DNA of 9,080 nucleotides from Pseudomonadota bacterium (GTDB lineage: Bacteria > Pseudomonadota > Alphaproteobacteria > Caulobacterales > Caulobacteraceae), in the NCBI GenBank assembly GCA_023445955.1, contig JAEXJH010000015.1:1-9080 (forward strand), given 5' to 3'. Under the pieces are notes generated by a model. That model was given only the letters and a program-made list of their open reading frames with translations. It had not been told where the DNA came from and made no database searches. Every line of letters begins with the position of its first letter. Within the stretch, counting starts at the first letter, position 1. The position numbers were made by a program, and so were the translations under genes. This document shows positions 1 to 5,914 of this stretch, piece after piece.

Positions 1-480
1 GCCTACGGCAAGGCGATGAGCGTGGGCATGACCGCCTTCGGACCGCTGGGCTGGACCAGCGACGCCAGCGGATACCGCTACGCCGAACGCCATCCGGCCA
101 CGGACCAGCCTTGGCCGGCCATGCCGGCCGCACTGCTCGATCTCTGGAAGGCGCTGGGTGATCCGGACACCCCGCCGGACTCGTGCCTGATCAATCTCTA
201 TCGCGGCGACGCCCGCATGGGCCTGCACCAGGATCGCGATGAAGCCGACCCGGCCTTTCCGGTGCTGTCGATCTCGCTGGGCGACACGGCGGTGTTCCGG
301 ATCGGCGGGACGAACCGAAAGGACCCGACACGGAGCCTGAAGCTCTCCTCCGGCGACGTCTGCCGCCTCTCCGGCCCCGCGCGGCTGGCCTTCCACGGCG
401 TCGACCGGATCCAGGCCGGCTCGTCGGGCCTGGTGCCCGGCGGCGGAAGGATCAACCTGACGCTTCGCAGAGCGCGCTAG
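1..480 (+). CDS. alkB: AlkB-family 2OG-Fe(II) dioxygenase, 5'-truncated by window edge
   Basis: Alpha-ketoglutarate- and iron-dependent dioxygenase that oxidatively demethylates alkylated bases (1-methyladenine, 3-methylcytosine) in DNA and RNA. The frame is open from base 1, so the true start lies upstream; the internal ATG at 16 is probably not it. The visible 159 codons align by eye with the C-terminal catalytic part of E. coli AlkB: GKAMSVGMT, LGWT, the PWPAMP block and CLINLYRGDARMGLHQD. The iron facial triad is visible as HxD (His codon 226-228, Asp 232-234) plus the distal His (394-396, in AFHGVDRI). The C-terminal GRINLTLRRAR carries the two arginines that bind 2-oxoglutarate in AlkB. 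Its stop codon shares CTAG with the stop of the convergent regulator. Nothing suggests a functional link to that neighbour. Identification is firm; only the N-terminus is unknown. Confidence 0.93.
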   Translation, partial: AYGKAMSVGMTAFGPLGWTSDASGYRYAERHPATDQPWPAMPAALLDLWKALGDPDTPPDSCLINLYRGDARMGLHQDRDEADPAFPVLSISLGDTAVFRIGGTNRKDPTRSLKLSSGDVCRLSGPARLAFHGVDRIQAGSSGLVPGGGRINLTLRRAR

Positions 481-950
481 GCGTCCTCGTCCTCCAGCGC
501 CTCGCGAAAGGCCTTCAACGCCGCCTGCAGCCGGCTTTGCGGTGGGCCGCCGGCGCCAGAGATCAGCACCTCCACGCCCGCCGCGATGCGGTAGCGGTGC
601 ACCGGCTGGGGCACGTTCCAGCGCGCCTGGAAGCGCTCCGCCATCTCGAGCCGCTCGGTTCGGCCGCTCCACACCGCCAGGGCGCTCTCGAAACCCGACG
701 GTCGCCCGGCCAACTCGGCTTCCAGTTCGGCGAGGTAGTCGCGAATGGTGTCGAGGTCGTTGCCCGCCTGCTGCATGGCCCGGATCAGCCGCAGCCGCGT
801 CAGATGCCCGTCATCGAAATTGGCCCCCCGCCCCCGCGCGGCCGGCGGCGGCAACAGCCCCTCGGCCACGTAGTATCGGACGGTGCGCTCGGAGATGTCG
901 CACAGGGCGGCGAGATCCCGAGCCGTGTAGCGCAGCGGATCGTCGGTCAT
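477..950 (-). CDS. MerR-family transcriptional regulator
   Basis: A 157-residue DNA-binding regulator. Residues 8-36 form the MerR winged helix-turn-helix with the signature SERTVRYYVAEGLLPPP. Residues 45-75 continue as the typical helical region (LTRLRLIRAMQQAGNDLDTI), followed by a short coiled-coil-like stretch (DYLAELEAELAG). The C-terminal part (about 80-157) matches no effector domain I recognise. The only cysteine is residue 17, inside the DNA-binding domain, so a MerR/CueR/SoxR-type cysteine metal or iron-sulfur sensor is unlikely. No Shine-Dalgarno precedes the ATG. The promoter described at 948-984 places the transcript start at or next to the ATG, so the mRNA is probably leaderless. 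The perfect dyad inside that promoter suggests autoregulation. Same strand as dnaA but separated from it by a terminator. The inducer and any other targets are unknown. Confidence 0.85.
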   Translation of the reverse strand: MTDDPLRYTARDLAALCDISERTVRYYVAEGLLPPPAARGRGANFDDGHLTRLRLIRAMQQAGNDLDTIRDYLAELEAELAGRPSGFESALAVWSGRTERLEMAERFQARWNVPQPVHRYRIAAGVEVLISGAGGPPQSRLQAALKAFREALEDEDA

Positions 951-984
951 GGCGAAATACTGACACCATGGTGTCGAATTTCAA
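948..984 (-). promoter_or_regulatory. MerR-type promoter with perfect 14-bp operator dyad
   Basis: On the minus strand TTGAAA (984-979) and TATTTC (959-954) are separated by exactly 19 bp, the over-long spacer typical of MerR-regulated promoters. A perfect 14-bp palindrome, GACACCATGGTGTC (962-975), sits centrally in that spacer (dyad centre 968.5, spacer centre 969). Transcription should begin about 6 bases after the -10 element, at or beside the ATG at 950-948. The architecture is seen directly; autoregulation by the adjacent gene is inferred from how MerR proteins usually work. Confidence 0.7.
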
Positions 985-1009
985 CTGTCTATTTATGACG
1001 CCACGCACG

Positions 1010-1038
1010 AAAAAGGCCGCCCCTAGCGGAGCGGCCTT
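1010..1038 (-). terminator. Rho-independent terminator of dnaA
   Basis: Read on the minus strand, a perfect 8-bp GC-rich stem AAGGCCGC / GCGGCCTT closes a 10-nt loop and runs directly into a T5 tract (the A run at 1010-1014 on the plus strand). It starts 28 bp after the dnaA stop and lies upstream of the regulator's promoter, so it should separate the two transcripts. Confidence 0.85.
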
Positions 1039-1066
1039 CTCGAAACCGTCAGTCCTGGGACCGAAA

Positions 1067-2551
1067 TCAGCCGCGCAGCTTGCGGGTGATGACTTCCAGG
1101 TCGTGGTTCAGGGCGCTGTCCTCGGCGCGCAGGGCCTCGATGCGGCGCACGGCGTGCAGGACGGTGGTGTGGTCGCGACCGCCGAAGCGACGACCGATAT
1201 CCGGCAGCGAACGGGTGGTCAGCTGCTTGGCCAGCCACATGGCGGCCTGGCGCGGACGGGCCACGGCGCGGTTGCGGCGCTCGCTGAGCAGGTCGGCCTG
1301 CTTCATGCCGTAGTGCTCGGACGTCGCCTTCTGGATGTCGTCGATGGTGATGCGCTTCTCGCCCGACCGCAGATGCGGACGCAGGATCGCCTGCACCTCG
1401 TCCAGGGTCATGCGCGACAGGCCTTCGCCGGCGCGGGCCGACAGGGTGTTCAGCGCGCCTTCCAGCTCGCGGACGCTGTCGGTGAAGCGGTCGGCCAGGA
1501 ACTGCAGCACGTCCGGACGCATGGTCGGCTCGAAGCCGTGGGCCACGGCCAGGGTCTGGATCTTACGCTCCAGGATGCCCAGGCGCAGCGAGCGGTCGGC
1601 CGGCTCGAGGCCGCAGACCAGGCCCGCCGACAGGTGCGAACGCAGGTGGGCGTCCATCTCGGTCATGGCCGACGGCGGACGGTCCGACGAGAACACGACG
1701 CGGCGGCCTTCCTCGACCAGGGCGGTGAGCGTGTGGAACAGCTCTTCCTGGGTCGACTGCTTGCCGGCGATGAAGTGGACGTCGTCGATGATCAAGAGGT
1801 CGGCCGCGCGCAGCTCTTCCTTGAAGGCCGCCGTCTGGCGATCCATCACGGCGCGCACGAAGGTCGACAGGAAGCGCTCGGCGGTCAGGTAGACCACGCG
1901 CTTTTCCGGCGCATTGCGCATGGCTTCCCAGGCCAGGGCGTTCAGCAGGTGGGTCTTGCCGAAGCCGTAGGGGCCGTGGAACAGCACGGGATTGAAGTGA
2001 CCGTCGGCCCAGTTGGCGATCCGGCGCGCCACGGCGTGGGCGAACTCGTTGGCCGGACCCGGGACGAAGGTCTCGAAGGTGAAGCGTTCCTGCAGGCCCT
2101 GAGTGCGGGGCGACTTCGCGCTCGGGGCCATGACGGCCGGCGCGTCGGTGGACACGGGCAGGACGATCTCGATGGGTTCGGCGGCCATGGCCTTGGGGGC
2201 GGCCTCGACATAGGCGCCGCCATTGCCGGCCAGCGAGGCTTCGAATTCCAGGCGCGACTTCAGGTCGATGCGACGACCGGTCGGGTCGTTGGCGGCCCAC
2301 AGCTCGCCGATGCGACGCCAAGCGCTGCGACGGATCCAGTCGCGGGCGATGCCCGTCGACGTGACCAGGACGACGTCTCCGGTCGCGGCCTCACGCAGCA
2401 TCGCCGGCGCGATCCATGACCCGAAGGCCGCGTCGCCCAGCTCGCGTTTCATCGCCACGCAAACCTTCGACCACACCATCGCCGCCGGCTCTACAGCCGC
2501 CGCGATCGCCGTCGAGAAGTCCTGGCTGGCCACCCCGCCCTTCATCGTCAT
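1067..2551 (-). CDS. dnaA: Chromosomal replication initiator protein DnaA
   Basis: AAA+ ATPase that binds DnaA boxes, melts the origin and loads the replicative helicase; in Caulobacter it also acts as a transcription factor. The start at 2551 gives 494 residues beginning [12 protein letters not shown], as I recall for C. crescentus DnaA (490 aa). An in-frame ATG at 2590 would add 13 unusual residues and lies inside the predicted leader. Domain I is about 20-95, the linker about 100-155, and the AAA+ core follows: Walker [10 protein letters not shown] (193-201), Walker [10 protein letters not shown] (252-260), sensor 1 SSD (288-290), sensor 2 R361 in [10 protein letters not shown]. Domain IV carries the DnaA signature [11 protein letters not shown] (457-467). 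The position of the E. coli arginine finger (R285) holds His306, with Arg304 two residues earlier. The SD is weak (GAGG about 10 nt or GGTGGA 3 nt before the ATG). No dnaN or recF is adjacent. Confidence 0.98.
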   Translation of the reverse strand: MTMKGGVASQDFSTAIAAAVEPAAMVWSKVCVAMKRELGDAAFGSWIAPAMLREAATGDVVLVTSTGIARDWIRRSAWRRIGELWAANDPTGRRIDLKSRLEFEASLAGNGGAYVEAAPKAMAAEPIEIVLPVSTDAPAVMAPSAKSPRTQGLQERFTFETFVPGPANEFAHAVARRIANWADGHFNPVLFHGPYGFGKTHLLNALAWEAMRNAPEKRVVYLTAERFLSTFVRAVMDRQTAAFKEELRAADLLIIDDVHFIAGKQSTQEELFHTLTALVEEGRRVVFSSDRPPSAMTEMDAHLRSHLSAGLVCGLEPADRSLRLGILERKIQTLAVAHGFEPTMRPDVLQFLADRFTDSVRELEGALNTLSARAGEGLSRMTLDEVQAILRPHLRSGEKRITIDDIQKATSEHYGMKQADLLSERRNRAVARPRQAAMWLAKQLTTRSLPDIGRRFGGRDHTTVLHAVRRIEALRAEDSALNHDLEVITRKLRG

Positions 2552-2709
2552 TCGTCCACCGCCTCGCACAAAAACAACCGCCGCTACCATTCCTGCCGCC
2601 CGCCCCCCATGGCGTACGGCCGGTTCGCTCAGCGCACACAGGTTCTTACCCGGCGAACACGTTGGGTCCGCCGCCGCCTTGTTTTTTCCAAGACTGGAGA
2701 AGCGCTGAG
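2552..2709 (-). promoter_or_regulatory. Predicted structured 5' leader of dnaA mRNA
   Basis: If transcription starts about 7 bases after the -10 element, the dnaA leader is about 158 nt, close to the long dnaA 5' UTR reported for C. crescentus, where leader and early coding sequence influence nutrient-dependent DnaA translation. The first bases of the predicted mRNA (CTCAGCGC, 2709-2702) are perfectly complementary to GCGCTGAG (2635-2628), closing a 66-nt loop. Inside it CGGCG / CGCCG arms (2651-2655 and about 2669-2675) can form a smaller hairpin. An 8-codon upstream ORF (ATG 2610, stop 2586-2584, MGGGRQEW) lies in the leader without an evident SD. Pairings were found by eye and not folded. 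Confidence 0.55.
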
Positions 2710-2715
2710 ACGCTT

Positions 2716-2743
2716 AAACTAGCCACCGGCGGGGGCCGGTCAA
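2716..2743 (-). promoter_or_regulatory. dnaA promoter (housekeeping sigma type)
   Basis: On the minus strand TTGACC (2743-2738) is followed after 16 bp by TAGTTT (2721-2716). Read as the Caulobacter consensus (TTGACGS, 10-14 bp, GCTANAWC) it is TTGACC, 14 bp, GCTAGTTT. The predicted start is near 2709. Just upstream lie a 12-bp dyad (2758-2769), a GANTC site (2780-2784) and a second GANTC (2865-2869). Confidence 0.7.
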
Positions 2744-2873
2744 ACGGAAAACTTGCGTCCGAGTTCGGATATTTCTGTTGACTCGCGAGAGCCCTTCGCC
2801 CGGCAAGGGAATAGCCAAGCCAGCTCCTCAGATCACAGATTGCAACGGCAGGAATAGAGCCTTGGATTCAAAG
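2744..2873 (-). promoter_or_regulatory. dnaA upstream regulatory region (dyads, GANTC sites, paired repeats)
   Basis: Non-coding DNA between the dnaA promoter and the rpsT terminator. It holds the inverted repeat TCCGA-GT-TCGGA (2758-2769), the CcrM target GACTC (2780-2784) overlapping the palindrome CTCGCGAG (2782-2789), a second CcrM target GATTC (2865-2869), and two similar 15-bp elements, GGCAAGGGAATAGCC (2802-2816) and GGCAGGAATAGAGCC (2847-2861), starting 45 bp apart. In C. crescentus dnaA transcription depends on the methylation state of its promoter, so the GANTC sites are likely functional. No match to the DnaA box TTATCCACA was seen, nor a CtrA box (TTAA-N7-TTAA). Roles of the dyad and repeats are unknown. 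Confidence 0.5.
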
Positions 2874-2907
2874 CAAAAGCCGACCAGGCGGACCTGATCG
2901 GCTTTTG
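2874..2907 (-). terminator. Rho-independent terminator of rpsT
   Basis: A 15-bp stem with one mismatch, CAAAAGCCGA-C-CAGG against CCTG-A-TCGGCTTTTG, with a 4-base loop. On the minus strand the stem ends in CTTTTG and runs into CTTTG, a broken T tract. It is the only strong terminator between rpsT and the dnaA promoter and should shield dnaA from read-through. A second hairpin (2925-2945) lies between it and the rpsT stop. Confidence 0.75.
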
Positions 2908-2924
2908 TAAATACTTGTAATCGT

Positions 2925-2945
2925 TGGACGAACACCGTTCGTCCA
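2925..2945 (-). repeat. Perfect 9-bp inverted repeat just after the rpsT stop
   Basis: TGGACGAAC-ACC-GTTCGTCCA, a perfect 9-bp stem with a 3-nt loop, beginning 9 nt after the rpsT stop codon. No T tract follows, so it is not a classical terminator by itself. It may be a 3'-end stabiliser or the first arm of a two-hairpin 3' end. Its GTCCA (2941-2945) can instead pair with TGGAC at 2951-2955, which reaches the rpsT stop codon. Confidence 0.6.
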
Positions 2946-2954
2946 GAAGATGGA

Positions 2955-3230
2955 CTAGGCGGCGGCCTTATCCAGCTTCTTCAGACGGGCGGCCAGGCGC
3001 GACACTTTGCGCGAGCCCGTATTGGGGTGAACCACGCCCTTCGAAACCGCGCGCATCAGCTCCGATTGAGCTTCCACGAAAGCGGTCTTGGCGACGGCCA
3101 CATCGCCCTTGGCGATGGCGTCTTCGAACTTGCGCAGGAAGGTGCGCACGCGCGAGCGACGAGCGGTGTTGACTTCAGTGCGGCGGGCGATCTTGCGGAT
3201 CGCTTTCTTGGCGCCGGGATTATTGGCCAT
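2955..3230 (-). CDS. rpsT: 30S ribosomal protein S20
   Basis: Primary 16S rRNA-binding protein of the small subunit. The 91-residue product is highly basic, starts [21 protein letters not shown] and contains the family-typical [16 protein letters not shown], followed by the helical C-terminal stretch with [19 protein letters not shown]. Length is close to E. coli S20 (87 aa). The ATG at 3230 is supported by the SD GAAGG (3244-3240) 9 nt upstream. The gene stands alone, with its own promoter (3294-3322) and a terminator plus an additional hairpin downstream. In E. coli S20 represses its own translation; I see no proof of that here. Confidence 0.97.
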   Translation of the reverse strand: MANNPGAKKAIRKIARRTEVNTARRSRVRTFLRKFEDAIAKGDVAVAKTAFVEAQSELMRAVSKGVVHPNTGSRKVSRLAARLKKLDKAAA

Positions 3231-3293
3231 TAGGTCGGACCTTCAAACGGACAGCCACGCGGCGACCGCGAAGCAGGGAAAACAGAGCGCGCG

Positions 3294-3322
3294 GATATAC
3301 GGGAAGCGCTGGCCGGGGTCAA
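3294..3322 (-). promoter_or_regulatory. rpsT promoter
   Basis: On the minus strand TTGACC (3322-3317), a 17-bp spacer and TATATC (3299-3294), a near-consensus sigma-70-type promoter as expected for a ribosomal protein gene. The predicted start near 3287 leaves a leader of about 57 nt. A GANTC site (GAATC, 3337-3341) lies just upstream. Confidence 0.75.
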
Positions 3323-3366
3323 CGGTCCACAGGCATGAATCCTGCGGGCCATTTTGGCGCAATCGA

Positions 3367-4155
3367 TTACTCGCCCCGGAATGCCGGTTTGCGCTTCTCG
3401 ACGAAGGCCGCCATGCCTTCCTTCTGATCTTCGAATGCGAACAGCGAGTGGAACAGGCGGCGCTCCAGGGCGACACCCGTCGTCAAGGTCGTCTCGTAGG
3501 CGGCCTCGACCAGTTCCTTGTTCATGGCCACGGCCAGCGGCGACTGGCCCGCGATCTTGGCGGCGATGGCCAGGACCTCGGCGATCAGGGTGTCGGCGGG
3601 GAAGATCCGCGACACCAGGCCCGAGCGCTCGGCTTCCTCGGCGCCCATCATCCGGCCGGTCAGGATCATGTCCATGGCCTTGGACTTGCCGACGAAGCGG
3701 GTCAGGCGCTGGGTGCCGCCGATGCCGGGCGCGACGCCGAGGTTGATTTCGGGCTGGCCGAACTTGGCGGTGTCGGCCGCCAGGATGAAGTCGCACATCA
3801 TGGCCAGCTCGCAGCCGCCGCCCAGGGCGTAGCCGGCGACGGCGGCGATGATCGGCTTGCGGCACTGCTCGATCGCCCGCGCGCCGGCGGTGAAGAAGTC
3901 GGCCTTGAACATCTGGGCGTAGCTCTTGTCCGACATCTCCTTGATGTCGGCGCCGGCCGCGAAGGCCTTGGCCGAGCCGGTCAGCACGATGCAGCCCACG
4001 CCGTCGTCGGCCTCCGCCGCCGCCAGCGCCTGGGCCAGATCCGCCAGCAGGGCAGTGTTCAGCGCGTTCAGGGCTTCGGGCCGGTTCAGGCGGATCAGGG
4101 TCACGCCGGGCGCGCTCTCGGGCGCTTCGACGATCAGGGTCTGGTACTCGGCCAT
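3367..4155 (-). CDS. Enoyl-CoA hydratase (crotonase family)
   Basis: Hydrates trans-2-enoyl-CoA to 3-hydroxyacyl-CoA in fatty-acid beta-oxidation; soluble, and family members are typically hexameric. The 262 residues match the length of mitochondrial-type hydratases. The oxyanion-hole and CoA-binding segments are [11 protein letters not shown] (64-74) and [15 protein letters not shown] (108-122). Both catalytic glutamates of true hydratases are present, E116 (GGCELAMM) and E136 (FGQPEINLG), followed by [11 protein letters not shown], so hydratase activity is much likelier than isomerase or another crotonase reaction. The ATG at 4155 is chosen because AGGAG (4166-4162) sits 6 nt before it; the ATG at 4176 has no SD. 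A TATAAA element at 4186-4181 (minus strand) may be its -10, without a recognisable -35. Appears monocistronic. The precise acyl-chain preference cannot be read from sequence. Confidence 0.93.
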   Translation of the reverse strand: MAEYQTLIVEAPESAPGVTLIRLNRPEALNALNTALLADLAQALAAAEADDGVGCIVLTGSAKAFAAGADIKEMSDKSYAQMFKADFFTAGARAIEQCRKPIIAAVAGYALGGGCELAMMCDFILAADTAKFGQPEINLGVAPGIGGTQRLTRFVGKSKAMDMILTGRMMGAEEAERSGLVSRIFPADTLIAEVLAIAAKIAGQSPLAVAMNKELVEAAYETTLTTGVALERRLFHSLFAFEDQKEGMAAFVEKRKPAFRGE

Positions 4156-4270
4156 CAAGGTCTCCTGCTTGAGCATGGCCTTTATAGAGCGGCTACCGGC
4201 CTTGGGGAGTCCCTGGGGGAGCCCCCGGCAAGAGCTTCACGGAAGTGACACGCCGGCCGCCTAAGCGTGC

Positions 4271-4313
4271 TAGGAGACCGATGCTTAAATTCCAGGGGCG
4301 CACGCGTACATGA
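4271..4313 (+). CDS. Candidate 10-codon leader ORF upstream of pitA
   Basis: ATG at 4281 opens MLKFQGRTRT and ends at TGA 4311-4313. An AGGAG motif (4272-4276, included in this interval) lies 4 nt before the ATG, somewhat close but usable. The stop overlaps the pitA start codon as ATGA (4310-4313), the usual geometry for translational coupling, whereas pitA itself has only AGGGG about 12 nt upstream. The ORF is too short to judge by composition. It may instead mark a ribosome-binding arrangement that delivers ribosomes to pitA. Confidence 0.4.
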
Positions 4314-5908
4314 CCGACGTATCCATTCAGCCGAGTCCGGCTGCGCGCCCCGATCTGGACAAGGGGCTCGGTGTCGCCGGCAGGCTGGGGATGGGCGCCA
4401 CCATCGTGGTGACGCTCGGCTATGTGGCGTGGAGCGTCTATTCCGACGCCCAGGCCGCTGGCGTGGGGATCACCGCCTTCCTGCCGTTCGCCCTGCTGTT
4501 CCTGGCGCTGCTGATCGCGCTGGGCTTCGAGTTCGTGAACGGCTTTCACGACACCGCCAACGCCGTGGCCACGGTGATCTACACCAACTCGCTGCCGGCC
4601 AATGTGGCCGTGGTCTGGTCGGGCTTCTTCAACTTCCTGGGCGTGCTGCTGTCGACGGGCGTCGTGGCCTTCGGCATCGTCTCGCTGCTGCCCGTCGAGC
4701 TGATCCTGCAGGTCGGCTCCAGCGCCGGCTACGCCATGGTGTTCGCGCTGCTGCTGGCGGCGGTGATCTGGAACCTGGCCACCTGGTATTTCGGCATCCC
4801 GTCGTCCAGCTCCCACACCCTGATCGGCTCGATCATCGGGGTGGGCGTGGCCAACGCCATCATGCACGGGCGCAGCGGCACGGCCGGCGTCGACTGGACC
4901 AAGGCCACCGACATCGGCAAGGCCCTGCTGGTCTCGCCGCTGATCGGCTTCGGCGCCGCCCTCCTGCTGCTGCTGGCCATGAAGGTGCTGGTCCGCAACA
5001 AGGCGCTCTATGAAGAGCCCAAGCCCGGCATCGCCCCGCCGTGGTGGATCCGCGGCCTCTTGATCTTCACCTGCACCGGCGTCTCGTTCGCCCACGGCTC
5101 GAACGACGGCCAAAAGGGCATGGGCCTGATCATGCTGATCCTGATCGGCACGGTGCCGACGGCCTACGCCCTGAACCGCGCGGTGCCCCAGGCCTATGTC
5201 TCGGAGTTCCACGCCAGCTCGATCGCCGCCGGCCAGATCCTGGTCGCCAAGGGCGGAACGGCCCCGGCCGACCCGCGCGCGGCCGTCACCCGCTACATCG
5301 CCGAGAAGTCGGTCGCGCCCGACACCGCCCCGGCCCTGGCCGTGCTGGTCGGCGACATAGACGCCCAGGTCCAGGAGTACGGCTCGCTGGCCAAGATCCC
5401 GGTCGCCTCGGTCAAGGGCGTCCGCAACGACATGTACCTGGCTTCGGAAGGCGCCAAGCGCCTCACCAAGGAGCCGTCGATGGCCTTCGCCGCCGCCGAC
5501 AAGAAGGCGCTCGACACCTATCGCGGCAATCTCGACAAGGGCACGCGCTTCATCCCGACCTGGGTGAAGATCGCCGTGGCCCTCGCGCTGGGCCTGGGCA
5601 CCATGATCGGCTGGAAGCGGATCGTCATCACCGTCGGCGAGAAGATCGGCAAGTCGCACCTGACCTACGCGCAAGGCGCCTCGGCCGAGCTGGTGGCCAT
5701 GGGCACCATCTTCGCCGCCGACAGCTTCGGCCTGCCGGTCTCGACCACCCACGTGCTGAGCTCGGGCGTGGCCGGGACCATGGTCGGCAACGGCTCGGGC
5801 TTGCAGATGTCGACCCTGCGCAACCTGCTGATGGCCTGGGTGCTGACCCTGCCGGTCTCGATCATGCTGGCCGGCGGGCTCTACGTCCTGCTGTCGAAGC
5901 TGCTCTGA
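4310..5908 (+). CDS. pitA: PitA-type low-affinity inorganic phosphate transporter
   Basis: Inner-membrane symporter importing metal-phosphate complexes driven by the proton gradient. The 532 residues resemble E. coli PitA by eye over the whole length. Both inverted halves of the PiT fold are present: GFHDTANAVATVIYTNSLPANVAVVW (within 78-103, first signature), WYFGIPSSSSHTLIGSIIG (159-177), AHGSNDGQKGMGLIMLILIG (261-280, second signature), then GEKIGKSHLTYAQGASAE (443-460) and GLPVSTTHVLSSGVAGTM (474-491). Many hydrophobic segments flank a soluble loop at about 293-415, where PitA also has a hydrophilic insert but the sequence differs. The N-terminal 20 residues are cytoplasmic-looking and variable. 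The start is the ATG overlapping the leader-ORF stop; no good SD of its own. No Pho box was recognised upstream. It converges on the next gene with a 6-bp gap. Confidence 0.95.
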   Translation: MTDVSIQPSPAARPDLDKGLGVAGRLGMGATIVVTLGYVAWSVYSDAQAAGVGITAFLPFALLFLALLIALGFEFVNGFHDTANAVATVIYTNSLPANVAVVWSGFFNFLGVLLSTGVVAFGIVSLLPVELILQVGSSAGYAMVFALLLAAVIWNLATWYFGIPSSSSHTLIGSIIGVGVANAIMHGRSGTAGVDWTKATDIGKALLVSPLIGFGAALLLLLAMKVLVRNKALYEEPKPGIAPPWWIRGLLIFTCTGVSFAHGSNDGQKGMGLIMLILIGTVPTAYALNRAVPQAYVSEFHASSIAAGQILVAKGGTAPADPRAAVTRYIAEKSVAPDTAPALAVLVGDIDAQVQEYGSLAKIPVASVKGVRNDMYLASEGAKRLTKEPSMAFAAADKKALDTYRGNLDKGTRFIPTWVKIAVALALGLGTMIGWKRIVITVGEKIGKSHLTYAQGASAELVAMGTIFAADSFGLPVSTTHVLSSGVAGTMVGNGSGLQMSTLRNLLMAWVLTLPVSIMLAGGLYVLLSKLL

Positions 5909-5914
5909 CGGGCT

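Noticed and set aside
542..2419. Very long open frame (625 codons) on the plus strand opposite dnaA and the MerR gene
   Set aside because: It lies antisense to the well-supported dnaA, is a low-complexity Arg/Ala/Gly/Gln-rich translation typical of GC-rich shadow frames, and shows no recognisable domain.
2588..2590. ATG at 2590 as the dnaA start (507 aa)
   Set aside because: The extra 13 residues are not part of the DnaA N-terminus I recall from Caulobacter, the AGGA directly abuts this ATG leaving no spacing, and MTMKGG from 2551 fits the family.
2552..2954. Chromosomal origin of replication next to dnaA
   Set aside because: No TTATCCACA-like box cluster and no strong AT-rich element; the region is explained by leader, promoter and rpsT terminator.
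3321..3332. Possible DnaA box near GGTCCACA upstream of rpsT
   Set aside because: It is a single site with at least two mismatches from the consensus and no second copy nearby.
3324..3345. CAGG/CCTG inverted repeat after the hydratase gene as its terminator
   Set aside because: A 4-bp stem without a T tract is too weak, and it sits directly upstream of the rpsT promoter.
4205..4228. GGGGGAGCCCCC inverted repeat between the hydratase gene and pitA as a terminator
   Set aside because: The loop would be only two bases and there is no T tract on either strand; both neighbours diverge from here, so no terminator is expected.
4236..4249. TCAC-GGAA-GTGA dyad upstream of pitA as a Pho box or operator
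   Set aside because: Only four base pairs long and unlike the direct-repeat CTGTCAT Pho box.
4193..5752. 519-codon open frame on the minus strand opposite pitA
   Set aside because: Composition is dominated by Gly, Asp, Arg, Gln and His as expected for the antisense of a membrane-protein gene in GC-rich DNA; pitA matches its family over its full length.
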